From Symbiodinium natans (taxonomy: Eukaryota > Sar > Dinophyceae > Suessiales > Symbiodiniaceae), in NCBI GenBank assembly GCA_905221605.1, contig CAJNDS010002255.1, forward strand, positions 225,001 to 289,000: a DNA stretch of 64,000 bases, written 5' to 3'. Position 1 is the first letter of the stretch. Each line of letters starts with the position of its first letter. Below, piece by piece: positions 32,236 to 42,030 of the stretch. The position numbers and the translations under genes were made by a program. The notes under the pieces are model-generated. The model was not told where the DNA came from and ran no database searches. It saw nothing but the letters and a program-made list of their open reading frames with translations.

Positions 32236-35200
32236 GGGGAGCATGACAAGTCGAACACATAGACTCCGCGCCTTACGTGGAGTCTGGTAGCGCTGCGGGG
32301 GTCGTCGCGGTATTTTCTCACCAGCTTTCGCATCATCATGTTGAACTCCTTGCCAAACGCATTTTGCTTCGGGATAAGATACCCACCATTGTCTCCGAGG
32401 ACGGCGTGGTGAGTCCTGCAAATATCCGAAGCCGAACCAAGAACACGATGGACGTCCGCCAGACGACCATGCAGTGTTGCATTGTTCCCGGTCGACGTGG
32501 TGCCCTTCAACTTGATGGGTCCATGGTCTGCGATGTTTTCACCGCTCGCTGTCTTGAACTTCATTTCTTCTCTGGGCTTCTCGTTTCCGTTGCCAAACTT
32601 CAGTGGCACTACCGTCACAGCGGCTCCGCTGTCGAAGTTCACTTCGACGCGTTCCTGGCCGCGTTGCGAACCACGGCCTCCGGACGCCGAAACGGCGTTC
32701 GTGGCCATAGTCGTCTCGACCGACGCCACAAGTGCTTCTCCTTCAGGAGGGTCCCGAGGTTCATCGGGATCTCTCGGTGGCTTCTTCCAGTCGCCCCAGT
32801 CTTCGTCTTCATCTTCTTCGTCTTCGTCTTCTTCGGGCGGCTCCTTTCTCTTTTCTCCTCGGGTTTTGCTTTCTTGCTTTCCCTTCTGCTTGCCCTTTCC
32901 TTTGTTCTTGTTTGCAAGCCTTTTTCTTCTCATGGCTCTCTTTTCGTTGACTCTCCGCCGTCTCTCCGGGTCAGGCGGCTTTTCCACCTTCTCCTTTCTT
33001 GGCTTCAGCTCTTCTTCGTACTCCTGGCGGTAGTACGTTCTCTCCTTTCTCGTCAGCGGCACCGCGACCGAACTCCGGACTGTGCTTGGGTCGATCTCCT
33101 TGCCGCTGCTGTCGATGGTCACGGTCTCGACGGCGTCGACTTGCACTTTGTCTTCTTTGCGCCCGGGCACTGTGGTGAAGTGCTTTGCCCAGGCCTCTTG
33201 CATCTCCACATTGAGCGTGGCGCGCTCCTTTTCTCCTTGTTGGCGCTGCTGCGCAGCTCGCCTTCTTCCTTTCTCTTCCTTCCACGCCTTTGCGTGTGAC
33301 ATCCCTTTTGCGATGGCCGCACGATATCTCGCATCGCGCACTGACTGGTCCAGTCGTCCTGCTGCTTTGGGCGCAGGCCTGGCCAATCCGCGTTCTTTCA
33401 ACTTTGCGATCTGTTCGAGGATGCTTTCTAGCTCGGCCTCGATCTGCGACTTTTCCTCGAAGTCGTCTTCGCTCATTTCTTCTTTCTTGAACTCCTCGAG
33501 CCTCTTTAGCAGGCGGCCCCGATCTTGCGTGAGACTTCCTAACAGGCTGCCCTGCAGCATGTTCTGCATCGCCGCCGACGAAGACATCGACGTGGCGTCT
33601 GCTGTCGCGTCACTCGCTTTCGCAATAGCCTTTGCTTCAGCCTTAGGCTTTGCTTCCGCTGGCGCAAGCTGTTGACCTTGCAGAGCTCGCATCCTTGCTG
33701 CGTGCTCTTCCCTAGCGTGGGCCTTCTCTTTCTCGCTTGGCTCCTTCGGCCGACGTTCCGGCTGGAGCTCTTCTACTTCTAGCTCAAAGCCTCCAGCGGG
33801 CGAAACGCCCGAGTGGCTTGTTGGCTTCTTTCTTCCGGGAGGTCCTTGCTCCTCCTCTTCTTCGTTGACCTCCACGGTCTCGTCGCTTTCCTTGGGCTCC
33901 TCTTCCTCCGACCATTCTTCCTGGCCGCTGCTCGGAGGCTCCACACTCTTCCCTTCGGATTCTTCCGAAGCTTCTTTCTCTTCCTTGGGTCCCTTCTTGC
34001 TGGGTCCCTTTCTTTCTCCCGGTGGCTTCAGCATACCTTCTCTACGCAGCAAACTTCTCGCGAGTCCAACTGGCGGCGGCCTCTTGAGGCTCTCGTATTC
34101 TTTCCTTGTCCTCGCAAGGTATTCTTGCACAGCTTTCCGAGTCTTTCTTCTTCTGCTCCGACACGCGCTGCACGCACTTCCTTGCTTCTTAAGGATCTGT
34201 TGTCCAACGGTTCCAGGCGGCAGTAGGTGACGGATTCTCTCTTGGTGCTCTCTGCGTTGGCTGTAGTTCATTTTCGCCCAATCTTCCTTCGACTTTAGTT
34301 CTCGCATCACCCTGAGCGTCAGCTTCTTCTTTGGCTTGTATCTGCTTCCTTTGGTCTCCTCGCTTCCGCTCGCTTTCTCTTTATTCCTTTCCTCTTCGTG
34401 CTTCTTGGGGTCCTCGCTTCCGCTCGCTTTCTCTCTATTCCTTTCCTCTTCGTGCTTCTTGGGCTCCTTGCCCGAAGTCCTAGGTGACTTCGGGGCTCTT
34501 TCCAGTGACCTTCCACGCTCCCGACTTCCTCTTGTCTTAACCGGCGGTGGTCCCCTTGGTTCCGCGGGCCGAACGGACCCTGGAACTGGAACTCTCCCAC
34601 CGGACTTTGGCGTGGAACTTTCACTGGTGTACTTTGGTCTCGGCAGCACTTGCGCTGCCTTCGCTCGAACCGACGGTGGTTTCACCGGTTCAGCCGGCTT
34701 TGTGCTTCCTGACACTTTCTCTTTGGGAGGCGGCGGCCCTGAAGGCGGTCTCACGAAGGCAGGTCTAGGCCGCGCACCGAGCGAAGCACTCGAGCTGGCC
34801 TTGGCCTCCTCCTTTGCCTTTGCCTTGGCTGGCACTGCTTCTTCTGGTTGCGTATTCCGTGCTTTAGCTCTCCTAGCCTGGAGCGCCGCCAAGCTTTCAA
34901 GCAATGCGTCCTGTAGTTCTTGTGCCTCATCGTCGTTCAGTCCTTCCAGCTGTTCCGGGTCTATTCCTGCATTTCGCAGGCGGTCCCCGAAACCCGGCAT
35001 TTTCCTTGTTGGGCCTCCGGACCCGCTTGGGCCCGAAACGGCTGCGGAACTCTTTCCCTTCTTTGTCTCTCTTTCTTCTGTCTTCTCTTTTGTCTTCTCT
35101 TCCTTCTTCTCCTTCCTTCCTTCCAGGCCGCCTATTAGCAGCCCGTTTCCTTCATTCCATTCGCTTTCCTCCGGCCATTCCTCCCAGCTTTGTTCTCCTG

Positions 35201-36593
35201 TCCATTCGTCTTGCTCCCAAGGCTCTTCGTTTTGGGTTCCTTCTTCTTGCCACTCTTCGTCACCAGTGGCTTCTTCTAGGCTGTTGGTGTACTTTCCTTT
35301 TCCTTTGCCCTTCTTCGCCTTGCCTTTGCCCTTTCCGCTGGAAGTCTTTCCCTTGCCTTTTCCCGCTTTGGGACCTTTAGTCCCCTTGGGATTCGGCTGA
35401 CCTCCTTTGGGGTTTGGGTACCCCTTGGGCTTTCCTTGTGTTCCTTTCCCTGGACCTTGTTTTGAGTAGCTTCCCTTGGCGCCTTTTGCTGAAGACCAGC
35501 AATCGGCTGCCTTGTGTCCTGTTCTTCCGCAGTTGTTGCAGGTTCCCAGAAACTTCGTTTTCTGCTGGTGCTTGCCTAGGCCTTTCCCAACAGATGAAAC
35601 ATCCATCGGGTCGCCAAGGGCTTCTTTGCCAGCGATCTGGGTCGTCGAAAACGCTTTCAAAGTCTTGCCCGTGCGGTGTTCCACATACCGTGTAACTTCT
35701 TCAAGCAAGTCTTCGAAACCCGCAAACTTCGACTGGTTCAACTGCACATGAGCTTCCAAGTCTTGTGGCAACATGGATTCCAAAGCTGCAATCTTGATCT
35801 CTTCTGGAATCTTTCCTCGATTTCCGGAAGCATCCTTTCTTTTCTCATACGATGCGATTGCATCAAGCCATTCTTCGATCGCTTGAGGCAGGTGTTCAAG
35901 CTTTTTTTTCTGGGGGTTGATCACCGACTTGAGCATGGATCTTTTCCTGGATGCTGTAGCCGGATCATACCTCCGAGCTAGTCTTCGCCAAGCCTCAAAC
36001 CCGTTCGTGTTGCAGTTGATGACAATCGCAAACGGCTCTTTCGCAGTCACCATCTGCAATGCAGACGACAACTCCATTGACTTGTCGAAGAGCTTTGGTA
36101 TTCGATCTATTTCGTCGACCTTCTCGCCAAAAGCTTCCGATAGCTCATCCGACGAAATGCTTTTCTCTCTTTCTTCGCACCATTCCAGAACTTCTCGTAG
36201 CTCTGGATAGATTGAGCACACATATGCCGTCATTCTGTGCCTCCAAGGAAGATACTGTTCTGCATCTCCCGAAAACATGCTCGGCTTTCCAAGCCCTTTT
36301 GTGTCTACCAACACCATCTTCCCTTTGTCGCTCGACGAGCTTCTCATAGCCTCCACCAGTTCTTTGTCTCGCTCTCTCAATGCATTCTGCAATGTTTGTC
36401 CCATCTCTCGGACAACATTCGGTATCGTGCCCAGCTGCCCTTGCGCAGCTAAGGCCGCTTGCGTAGCCTCGTTTGTCCGCTGCTGACTTTCTGTTCTCAC
36501 TTGCTCCAAGTCCTGTTGGTGTTGCTGCGCTTGGCGCGCGAGTTCTTGCCTCAGCGCTGCAATTTCTTGCGCTAGCTGTTCTGGAGTTGCCAT
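32211..36593 (-). CDS. gag: gag-protease polyprotein
   Basis: 1,460 residues from ATG at 36,593 (MATPEQLAQEI) to TAA at 32,211. The N-terminal part is coiled-coil-like (Gln/Ala-rich), then a helical capsid-like region containing WRRLARRYDPATASRKRSML. A CCHC zinc knuckle, C352-x2-C355-x4-H360-x4-C365, is followed by Gly/Lys-rich RNA-binding sequence. A very long basic/acidic low-complexity stretch (about residues 400-1300) is unusual for copia Gag. An aspartic protease with DSGAA (Asp1321) sits near the C-terminus. The protein packages the RNA and processes the polyprotein. The protease lies in the gag frame and not in pol. Confidence 0.95.
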   Translation of the reverse strand: MATPEQLAQEIAALRQELARQAQQHQQDLEQVRTESQQRTNEATQAALAAQGQLGTIPNVVREMGQTLQNALRERDKELVEAMRSSSSDKGKMVLVDTKGLGKPSMFSGDAEQYLPWRHRMTAYVCSIYPELREVLEWCEEREKSISSDELSEAFGEKVDEIDRIPKLFDKSMELSSALQMVTAKEPFAIVINCNTNGFEAWRRLARRYDPATASRKRSMLKSVINPQKKKLEHLPQAIEEWLDAIASYEKRKDASGNRGKIPEEIKIAALESMLPQDLEAHVQLNQSKFAGFEDLLEEVTRYVEHRTGKTLKAFSTTQIAGKEALGDPMDVSSVGKGLGKHQQKTKFLGTCNNCGRTGHKAADCWSSAKGAKGSYSKQGPGKGTQGKPKGYPNPKGGQPNPKGTKGPKAGKGKGKTSSGKGKGKAKKGKGKGKYTNSLEEATGDEEWQEEGTQNEEPWEQDEWTGEQSWEEWPEESEWNEGNGLLIGGLEGRKEKKEEKTKEKTEERETKKGKSSAAVSGPSGSGGPTRKMPGFGDRLRNAGIDPEQLEGLNDDEAQELQDALLESLAALQARRAKARNTQPEEAVPAKAKAKEEAKASSSASLGARPRPAFVRPPSGPPPPKEKVSGSTKPAEPVKPPSVRAKAAQVLPRPKYTSESSTPKSGGRVPVPGSVRPAEPRGPPPVKTRGSRERGRSLERAPKSPRTSGKEPKKHEEERNREKASGSEDPKKHEEERNKEKASGSEETKGSRYKPKKKLTLRVMRELKSKEDWAKMNYSQRREHQERIRHLLPPGTVGQQILKKQGSACSACRSRRRKTRKAVQEYLARTRKEYESLKRPPPVGLARSLLRREGMLKPPGERKGPSKKGPKEEKEASEESEGKSVEPPSSGQEEWSEEEEPKESDETVEVNEEEEEQGPPGRKKPTSHSGVSPAGGFELEVEELQPERRPKEPSEKEKAHAREEHAARMRALQGQQLAPAEAKPKAEAKAIAKASDATADATSMSSSAAMQNMLQGSLLGSLTQDRGRLLKRLEEFKKEEMSEDDFEEKSQIEAELESILEQIAKLKERGLARPAPKAAGRLDQSVRDARYRAAIAKGMSHAKAWKEEKGRRRAAQQRQQGEKERATLNVEMQEAWAKHFTTVPGRKEDKVQVDAVETVTIDSSGKEIDPSTVRSSVAVPLTRKERTYYRQEYEEELKPRKEKVEKPPDPERRRRVNEKRAMRRKRLANKNKGKGKQKGKQESKTRGEKRKEPPEEDEDEEDEDEDWGDWKKPPRDPDEPRDPPEGEALVASVETTMATNAVSASGGRGSQRGQERVEVNFDSGAAVTVVPLKFGNGNEKPREEMKFKTASGENIADHGPIKLKGTTSTGNNATLHGRLADVHRVLGSASDICRTHHAVLGDNGGYLIPKQNAFGKEFNMMMRKLVRKYRDDPRSATRLHVRRGVYVFDLSCSPFPGQQDA
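32232..32238 (-). promoter_or_regulatory. -1 ribosomal frameshift heptamer C CCT TTT
   Basis: In the gag zero frame the codons read C|CCT|TTT, an exact X XXY YYZ slippery heptamer, located 18 nt before the gag stop codon. Slipping back one base enters the open pol frame (SGAARRVRPK). A GC-rich stretch (CCGGGGCAGC) follows directly. I did not model a pseudoknot. Confidence 0.8.
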
Positions 36594-36850
36594 TTCTCCT
36601 TTCTCTACCTCCTTGGGCCGATTCGCCCAAGTGGTTCAATCCTCCCGAGGGTGTGTCCTTGACAACAACCTCCTGAAAGTCTGCGTCCCCAGCAAAGTCT
36701 GAAGATGCAATCCCAAATTGTGCCAGATGCGTTGCAGCCGGCGAATCCGCTGCAAACGTCGAACCAATCGTGCCCAACGTTCCTGGATGATCCTGCTTCT
36801 TCGTGCTCTGCGGCAACAGGTTCCACACATACGAAGCGGCTTCAACCGAG
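36594..36850 (-). other. open, coding-like leader between PBS and gag
   Basis: After an in-frame TAG inside the PBS a frame stays open through the leader (peptides VWNLLPQSTKKQDHPGTLG and LAQFGIASSDFAGDADFQE) and runs past the gag ATG in the other frame, one base off (+1). It has codon bias but no ATG. It may be a relic or an alternative Gag N-terminus. Confidence 0.4.
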
Positions 36851-36864
36851 TCGCTCCGCTACCA
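36851..36864 (-). promoter_or_regulatory. primer-binding site
   Basis: Sense strand TGGTAGCGGAGCGA directly follows the 5' LTR. It resembles the complement of the 3' end of eukaryotic initiator tRNA-Met (TGGTAGCAGAGG type) with one mismatch in the first eleven bases. Confidence 0.75.
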
Positions 36865-36986
36865 TGAACGGAGATTAAGTTTGGGCTAATCTACCAGCAC
36901 ACCTTTTTCCAGGCTTGAGCCAACAACGATATCGTAAGAGGTGAAACATCCATCCTGTAACCTATGAAAACTCTCACATCGAATCA
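36865..36986 (-). repeat. 5' LTR
   Basis: 122 bp, TG...CA. The sense strand contains TTGGCTCAAG, the last ten bases of the dinoflagellate spliced leader as known from the literature. Confidence 0.97.
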
Positions 36987-37227
36987 GGCTTTCGTATATT
37001 AACTTATAGCTACCTTAATAATACTATATTTGTAAGGTAAACGAAGTGACGGGAATACACGAAGATAACGAGTGATAAGAGCCCGCTCTCTTCGTTCTAG
37101 TTTGTTATGCTTATAGTCTTTTTCACAGGCGAAACAAAAGATATCCTGTAAACGCCCGCACAATATGATTCTTTATCAATTTCCTTCGCGTAAACATATT
37201 CATGCGATCGCAGGCTCACTTATAGAA

Positions 37228-37365
37228 TGAATATTAGTGGGTTTAGGGTTTAGGGTTTAGGGTTTAGGGTTTCGGGTATAGGGTTTAGGGTTTAGGGTTT
37301 CGGTTTTAGGGTTTAGGGTTTAGGGTTTCGGGTTTCGGGTTTAGGGTGTAGGGTTTAGGGTTCTT
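37228..37365. repeat. TTTAGGG array with TTTCGGG variants
   Basis: About 18 units. An exon-like segment ends about 20 bp beyond it. Confidence 0.95.
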
Positions 37366-37382
37366 CGTTCTTCATAAGAAAC

Positions 37383-37483
37383 CTCCATCCGCCGCTGGCG
37401 CCTCTAGCGGCGGCGGTCGGGAAGTCAGCGTGCGGGCCTTGGCTATGCGGGTCTTGGCCAGCCGTTGCGGGGTTTAGTAGCAT
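37383..37483 (-). CDS. candidate exon next to a family-2 MITE
   Basis: ATG at 37,483 follows GGGGGCGAG; 33 codons plus 2 nt run to GTTTCT. Third positions are G/C-rich (GQDPHSQGPHADFPTAAA). Its 5' neighbour is a MITE whose terminal CAG has become CAC, so the acceptor would be the GAG 13 bp inside. Unknown protein. Confidence 0.38.
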
Positions 37484-37493
37484 CTCGCCCCCG

Positions 37494-37578
37494 TGGTTCT
37501 GAGTAGGGAATTGGGAATGAGGGCCCTATATATCCCTTTAAAGGCTCATAGAGGGTATCATTCCCTACTAAGAACCAG
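37494..37578. mobile_element. MITE-like palindromic element, family 2, copy C
   Basis: Termini GTGGTTCTGAGTAGGGAATT and TTCCCTACTAAGAACCAG, with the same GAGGGCCCTATATAT core as copy B. Confidence 0.8.
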
Positions 37579-37579
37579 C

Positions 37580-38400
37580 CAGTAGTAGCATGGAGATGTG
37601 GAGCTCAATGCTCCTGAAGCATGCTGATTCTAACTGAAGAGTACCGTGCTAGGGTGACACATCGTGCCAGCAACAGGTGATCCTTCGTTTCTATACGGTG
37701 GCGTTTATAGCAACTTCAGGACTGCTGCTGGGACATATAGATGTTTCAAAACTTGAAGAATGGCAAGAGTACTCTGAAGGGATTCTTCTCGATTTGAAAG
37801 AGTATAGAAAGAGGATGCAATGCCAGCCATATGGATGTGTCAAAGCTCAAGGAATGGCAAGTACTCTGAAGAGATTCTACTAGATTTGGGAGTATATTAA
37901 GAAGGGCGCAATGAAAGCCTTTGAAAACCCCAAATTCCAACATGCCTGTGGACCTAGTCATTGTTTTTCTCGGCCCGATGCTCGCTCCCTCATGCTTCTT
38001 GCAGCTGGGCGGAAGAGCACGTGCTCCTTGACCTGGGGTTGAGCTGAGGTTGGCGCGCACATCAAGTAGGGGGGGAGGGGGGTGAAGGGATGATTGACAT
38101 AAGCTTAAATCCTAAATCCATCTCCTCGGGGCAGACTCTCTTATAGCAAACTTACAAGAACGTTCTTCACGGCTCCAAAGCGGGCCAGGGTTCAGCAAGG
38201 CACTACGACTCCGAAAGCGAACCCTAAATGGCGAACGCAAACCCCCCAGACCTGAAAAAACCCAAACCCTGGACCCTAAACTTCCCTAGGCCTCAAATCT
38301 CAAACCCCAAGTCCCAAACCCGTACACCCCAAAACCCTCAGCTTCCCCAAAGCTCCCCAAAAGCCCATTTTAAAAACCCCCAAGAAGCCCAAAAAGCCCG
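37580..38400. other. no supported gene
   Basis: Unique A/T-richer sequence with an internal approximate repeat (CAAGAGTACTCTGAAGGGATTC and CAAGTACTCTGAAGAGATTC, about 100 bp apart), then cytosine-rich telomere-type variants. At 38,400-38,480 the minus strand has an open acidic segment (LLEPGGDDADHEW) entered from CTCGCAG, possibly an exon. Confidence 0.45.
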
Positions 38401-38524
38401 GCTTTTGGGGCCCGCGCCCATTCGTGGTCGGCATCATCTCCGCCGGGCTCCAGCAGTGCAGGCTCGGCCTGCGAGCCGCATCTTCCGGACTCTTTGCTGG
38501 GCTCCCCAAAGAGGTTCAGGGCGT

Positions 38525-38645
38525 GAGGGATTGTTGTTGGGTTTTATTGGGTTTTATTGGGTTTTTATGCGGCTTTTTTGTTGGGTTTTATTGGGCTTTA
38601 TTGGGTTTTATGAGGGCTTTTTGTTGGGTTTAGGGTTCTAGGGCT
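38525..38645. repeat. degenerate (GGGTTTTATT)n
   Basis: About ten units of GGGTTTTATT with variants, giving an artificial hydrophobic ORF. Confidence 0.85.
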
Positions 38646-38790
38646 TAGGGACGTGAAAGGTTTAGGGAAGTTTGCCGCTTGGGGGACTCAGGGGAGCTTA
38701 GGGGCTTGTATGGGGGTTTAATGGTCCAGGGAGTCTGCGGCAGGCTCAACAAGTCTCAGGAGATCCCCAACCCTTCTTGAGCAATCCTAC

Positions 38791-38947
38791 CAGACCTGAT
38801 GATTCAGCGGGGCCGATGACATGCGCAAACACGCCCTGCACGCACGGGCAAGAGCTCCATGAGAGTTCTCTGGCCTCGTAGTAGGCAATGGTCATGTTCA
38901 CCTGCAGCAATGGGTTGTCTGGGACTCGCGGCAGCTCCGTCAGCCGT
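38791..38947 (-). CDS. candidate internal exon, unknown protein
   Basis: 52 codons (1+156 nt) between CACCGCGCAG and GTAGGA, with strongly G/C-ending codons and ordinary composition (LPRVPDNPLLQVNMTIAYY, VQGVFAHVIGPAESSGL). One of the clearest single exons in the window. No family recognised. Confidence 0.5.
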
Positions 38948-39245
38948 CTGCGCGGTGCTGACTGTACGGAATTTGGGAGTTAGCAGCCACGAGCCGCATT
39001 GACCAATGCTCAGGTACACAAGTCATGCTGGCACATGCCCGTAAACCCCTAAATAAACCCTAGACCCTACACCCTACACCACTACATGGTCACTACATCA
39101 CTACGTGCTCCAAAGCCGCTCCTCTCTACGGACTTTTGTCTTCTGAAGGGATCTGCGGGCCCAGCTGATCGGCACATGAACACCTTGTTCACGAATACGA
39201 TCAAGTACTCACCCAGCACCTGAGCCGCGAGCGTGAGGAGCTACT

Positions 39246-39440
39246 CTAACTACACAAATTGTAGTTACGACAGCTTGTATCTCGGACATTTTTTGCCATG
39301 ACTGAGAATGAACTCAAATTCTTGTCATCATATTCTTGTGTACGCCTGTATGTTCGCACCCTGATGGACCTCCCTTTCCTGGCAGAGGCTGGAGCATGCA
39401 GGAGCCCCGAGGAAAGCCAGGTGTCCATGGCCGCAACGCG
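39246..39440 (-). CDS. candidate terminal exon
   Basis: Open frame ending in TAG at 39,246 with MDTWLSSGLLHAPASARKG near its start and a basic Tyr/Arg-rich tail. G/C third positions fade toward the 3' end, so the real end may be a 5' splice site near 39,380. Confidence 0.32.
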   Translation of the reverse strand, partial: RVAAMDTWLSSGLLHAPASARKGRSIRVRTYRRTQEYDDKNLSSFSVMAKNVRDTSCRNYNLCS

Positions 39441-39565
39441 GAACAGTAGACCTGGAACGTCCAGTTCACTTTCTGTGGAAGGATCCGCAGATCAGTTTTG
39501 TGGGGTTCGGGGCTAGGGTAAGGAGGGGATTCGGCGCTTTTGCCATCGTGCACAAGACATGCTTT

Positions 39566-39675
39566 CAGTGCGAGGCAAGTGTGTCAAGGTGGGGGCTTCC
39601 GAAGATCATTGAGCCTCCGGCCAATTGCCGAGTTCCAATTGGAGGCCACCACGAAAAGGCAGCAGGTTGTCCCAT
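39566..39675 (-). CDS. candidate terminal exon
   Basis: ATG-initiated open frame of 36 codons (GTRQLAGGSMIFGSPHLDT) ending in TGA, with coding-like codon use. The extent upstream is unknown. Confidence 0.35.
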
Positions 39676-39899
39676 CCTACAAGGTCGCCACTCTTGATCC
39701 AGAACTCATCAACCCTTACATGTCAACACAGCTGGCTCAGGGATTCGGTGGTGGCTTCTAGGTCCCAAGCTCTAAACCTTCTTGCGAACCCGAAATGCAG
39801 ACACGGGCACCTGCTGCCAAGTAGGGGCTTAACAGCTTGGCGCCAAAAAAAGGAATCAGAAAGATGCGCGTTTACATTCATATGTACACATATATCGAA

Positions 39900-40530
39900 T
39901 TTCTACGCCCCCACCCTAAACCCTAAACCCCCTAAACCCTAAACCCCCTGAACCCTAAACCCTCAAGCCTAAGCCGGACGAGGACATGCTCCCAGGGTCC
40001 GCAGCCCCGCAGAGGAAGAGCGTGGTGTTGACCAGCGCTAAGAGGTCGGCGAAGGGCGGAAGAAGCAAGGCCTGTCAATGCTTGAGGAGTTCAGGGTTTC
40101 GGGTTTAGAGTTTAAAGTTTAATTAGGGTTTAAGGCTTCGGGTAGGGTTTGGGGTTTGAGGTTTAGGAGTTAAGCCTTGAGGTGCTTTTGGGCTCTGAAA
40201 AAATATGGCATCTAAAGAAGGGTTTCATACGGCTTGGGGGTCGAACTCCTCACTGATAGCCTGGGCCCCCAAAACCCTAAGCCCCCGACAGCGAAGAAGG
40301 CCGAATGCCGTGGCTGAAGCCTTCACACGGCTGGCTGGGGCTTTTTATACAGGACATATGATACATGATATATGGTATCTAATACATGATATTTGGTATA
40401 TGATGTTTAATACATGATATGTGCTCTATTATATGATATATGATGTGGGATGTATGACGACCAGATATATGCCACATGATGTGTGACATAGGATATGCGG
40501 CTTAGGTGATATGATATTGTTATGATGTAA
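39900..40530. other. telomere-type variants and (ATATGATA)-like repeats, no gene
   Basis: CCCTAAA run at 39,910-39,965, TTTAGGG variants at 40,095-40,175, and an A/T-rich TACATGATATATG repeat at 40,355-40,500. Confidence 0.6.
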
Positions 40531-40550
40531 CTTAATTACTTACTTACTTA

Positions 40551-40567
40551 AACACACACACACGCAC

Positions 40568-40633
<66 letters not shown>

Positions 40634-40778
40634 ACACACACCCACACACACACACACACACCCAACACCCACACCACCGCACACACGCACGCACACCACG
40701 CACACACACGCCACGCACACGCAACACACACGCACGCACACACACGCACACTCACACACCACACCACGCACACGCACT

Positions 40779-40809
<31 letters not shown>

Positions 40810-40839
40810 CACACACACACAACACACACCCACACACAC

Positions 40840-40875
<36 letters not shown>

Positions 40876-41160
40876 ACACACACACCCACACACACACACC
40901 ACCCACACACACCACACCCACACCACACACACACACACACACACACACACAACACACGCACACACACACACACACATAGCACACACACCACACCCTACAC
41001 CACACACCCCACCACCTACACACACTACCACAACCCACCCACACACACCTACCACACCTACCACAACCCACAACACACACACACACACCACCTACAACTA
41101 CACCTACACACACACCCACACCACCAACATACACCACACACCCTACACCCACCTACACCT
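40551..41160. repeat. (CA)n-rich microsatellite
   Basis: 600 bp of CA repeats with CGCA, CCACA and ACACC interruptions. Long ORFs of Cys/Val are repeat translations. Confidence 0.98.
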
Positions 41161-41840
41161 ACCACCTACTACACCACACTACCACCCCACACTACAACCT
41201 ACACCCCTCACCCTACACCCCTACACACCTACACACCTACACCCCTACACCCCTACACCCGTACACCCCTACACCCCTACACCCCTACACACCTACACAC
41301 CCACACACCCACACACCTACACACCTACACACCTACACACCTACACACCCACACACCTACACACCTACACACCTACACACCTACACACCTACACACCTAC
41401 ACACCTACACACCTACACACCTACACACCTACACACCTACACACCTACACACCCACACACCTACACACCTACACACCTACACACACCTACACACCTACAC
41501 ACCTACACACCTACACACCTACACACCTACACACCTACACACCTACACACCTACACACCTACACACCTACACACCTACACACCTACACACCTACACACCT
41601 ACACACCTACACACCTACACACCTACACACCTACACACCTACACACCTACACACCTACACACCTACACACCTACACACCTACACACCTACACACCTACAC
41701 ACCTACACACCTACACACCTACACACCTACACACCTACACACCTACACACCTACACACCTACACACCTACACACCTACACACCTACGCACCTACGCACCT
41801 ACGCACCTACACACCTACACACCTACACACCTTTGCACCT
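41161..41840. repeat. (ACACCTAC)n minisatellite, about 75 units
   Basis: An 8-bp unit in a strikingly regular run (41,285-41,825), bordered by variant CCCTACAC and CACCTACTA units. It starts about 190 bp beyond the 3' end of the U-box gene. Confidence 0.98.
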
Positions 41841-42030
41841 ACACCTACTACTACACCACCTACTACACCACCTACTACACCACCTACTACACCACCTACA
41901 CCGACCTACACCCACACCTGCGGCTGGTAGCGTCCTATCATCCCTGAAAGTTGCAGCAAACGCTCGCGCTGTTGTCCAAGCTCCTTTGGCCCTTGCAGCT
42001 TCTTGGCTCTGAAGAGCGCAATTCTGCGCT

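Larger units (their letters stand above)
27780..36986 (-). mobile_element. complete Ty1/copia-type LTR retrotransposon
   Basis: 9,207 bp, transcribed leftward. Identical 122-bp LTRs with TG...CA ends, a 5-bp target duplication GGCTT on both sides (27,775-27,779 and 36,987-36,991), a primer-binding site, a polypurine tract, a gag-protease ORF and a pol ORF in the -1 frame. Domain order integrase-RT-RNase H defines the copia superfamily. Both long ORFs are uninterrupted, so it may be able to move. The divergent HHCC region and HGDD catalytic box place it outside the plant/fungal mainstream. Confidence 0.97.

Noticed and set aside
32236-32421. Pol beginning with Met at 32,421
   Set aside because: That codon is TTG. 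Expression by frameshift at 32,232-32,238 fits better.
32277-35400. Plus-strand ORFs of up to 354 codons inside the retrotransposon
   Set aside because: Reverse-strand shadows of the low-complexity gag region.
40540-41152. 183-codon Cys/Val ORF and relatives
   Set aside because: Pure (CA)n repeat translation; no start context or domain.
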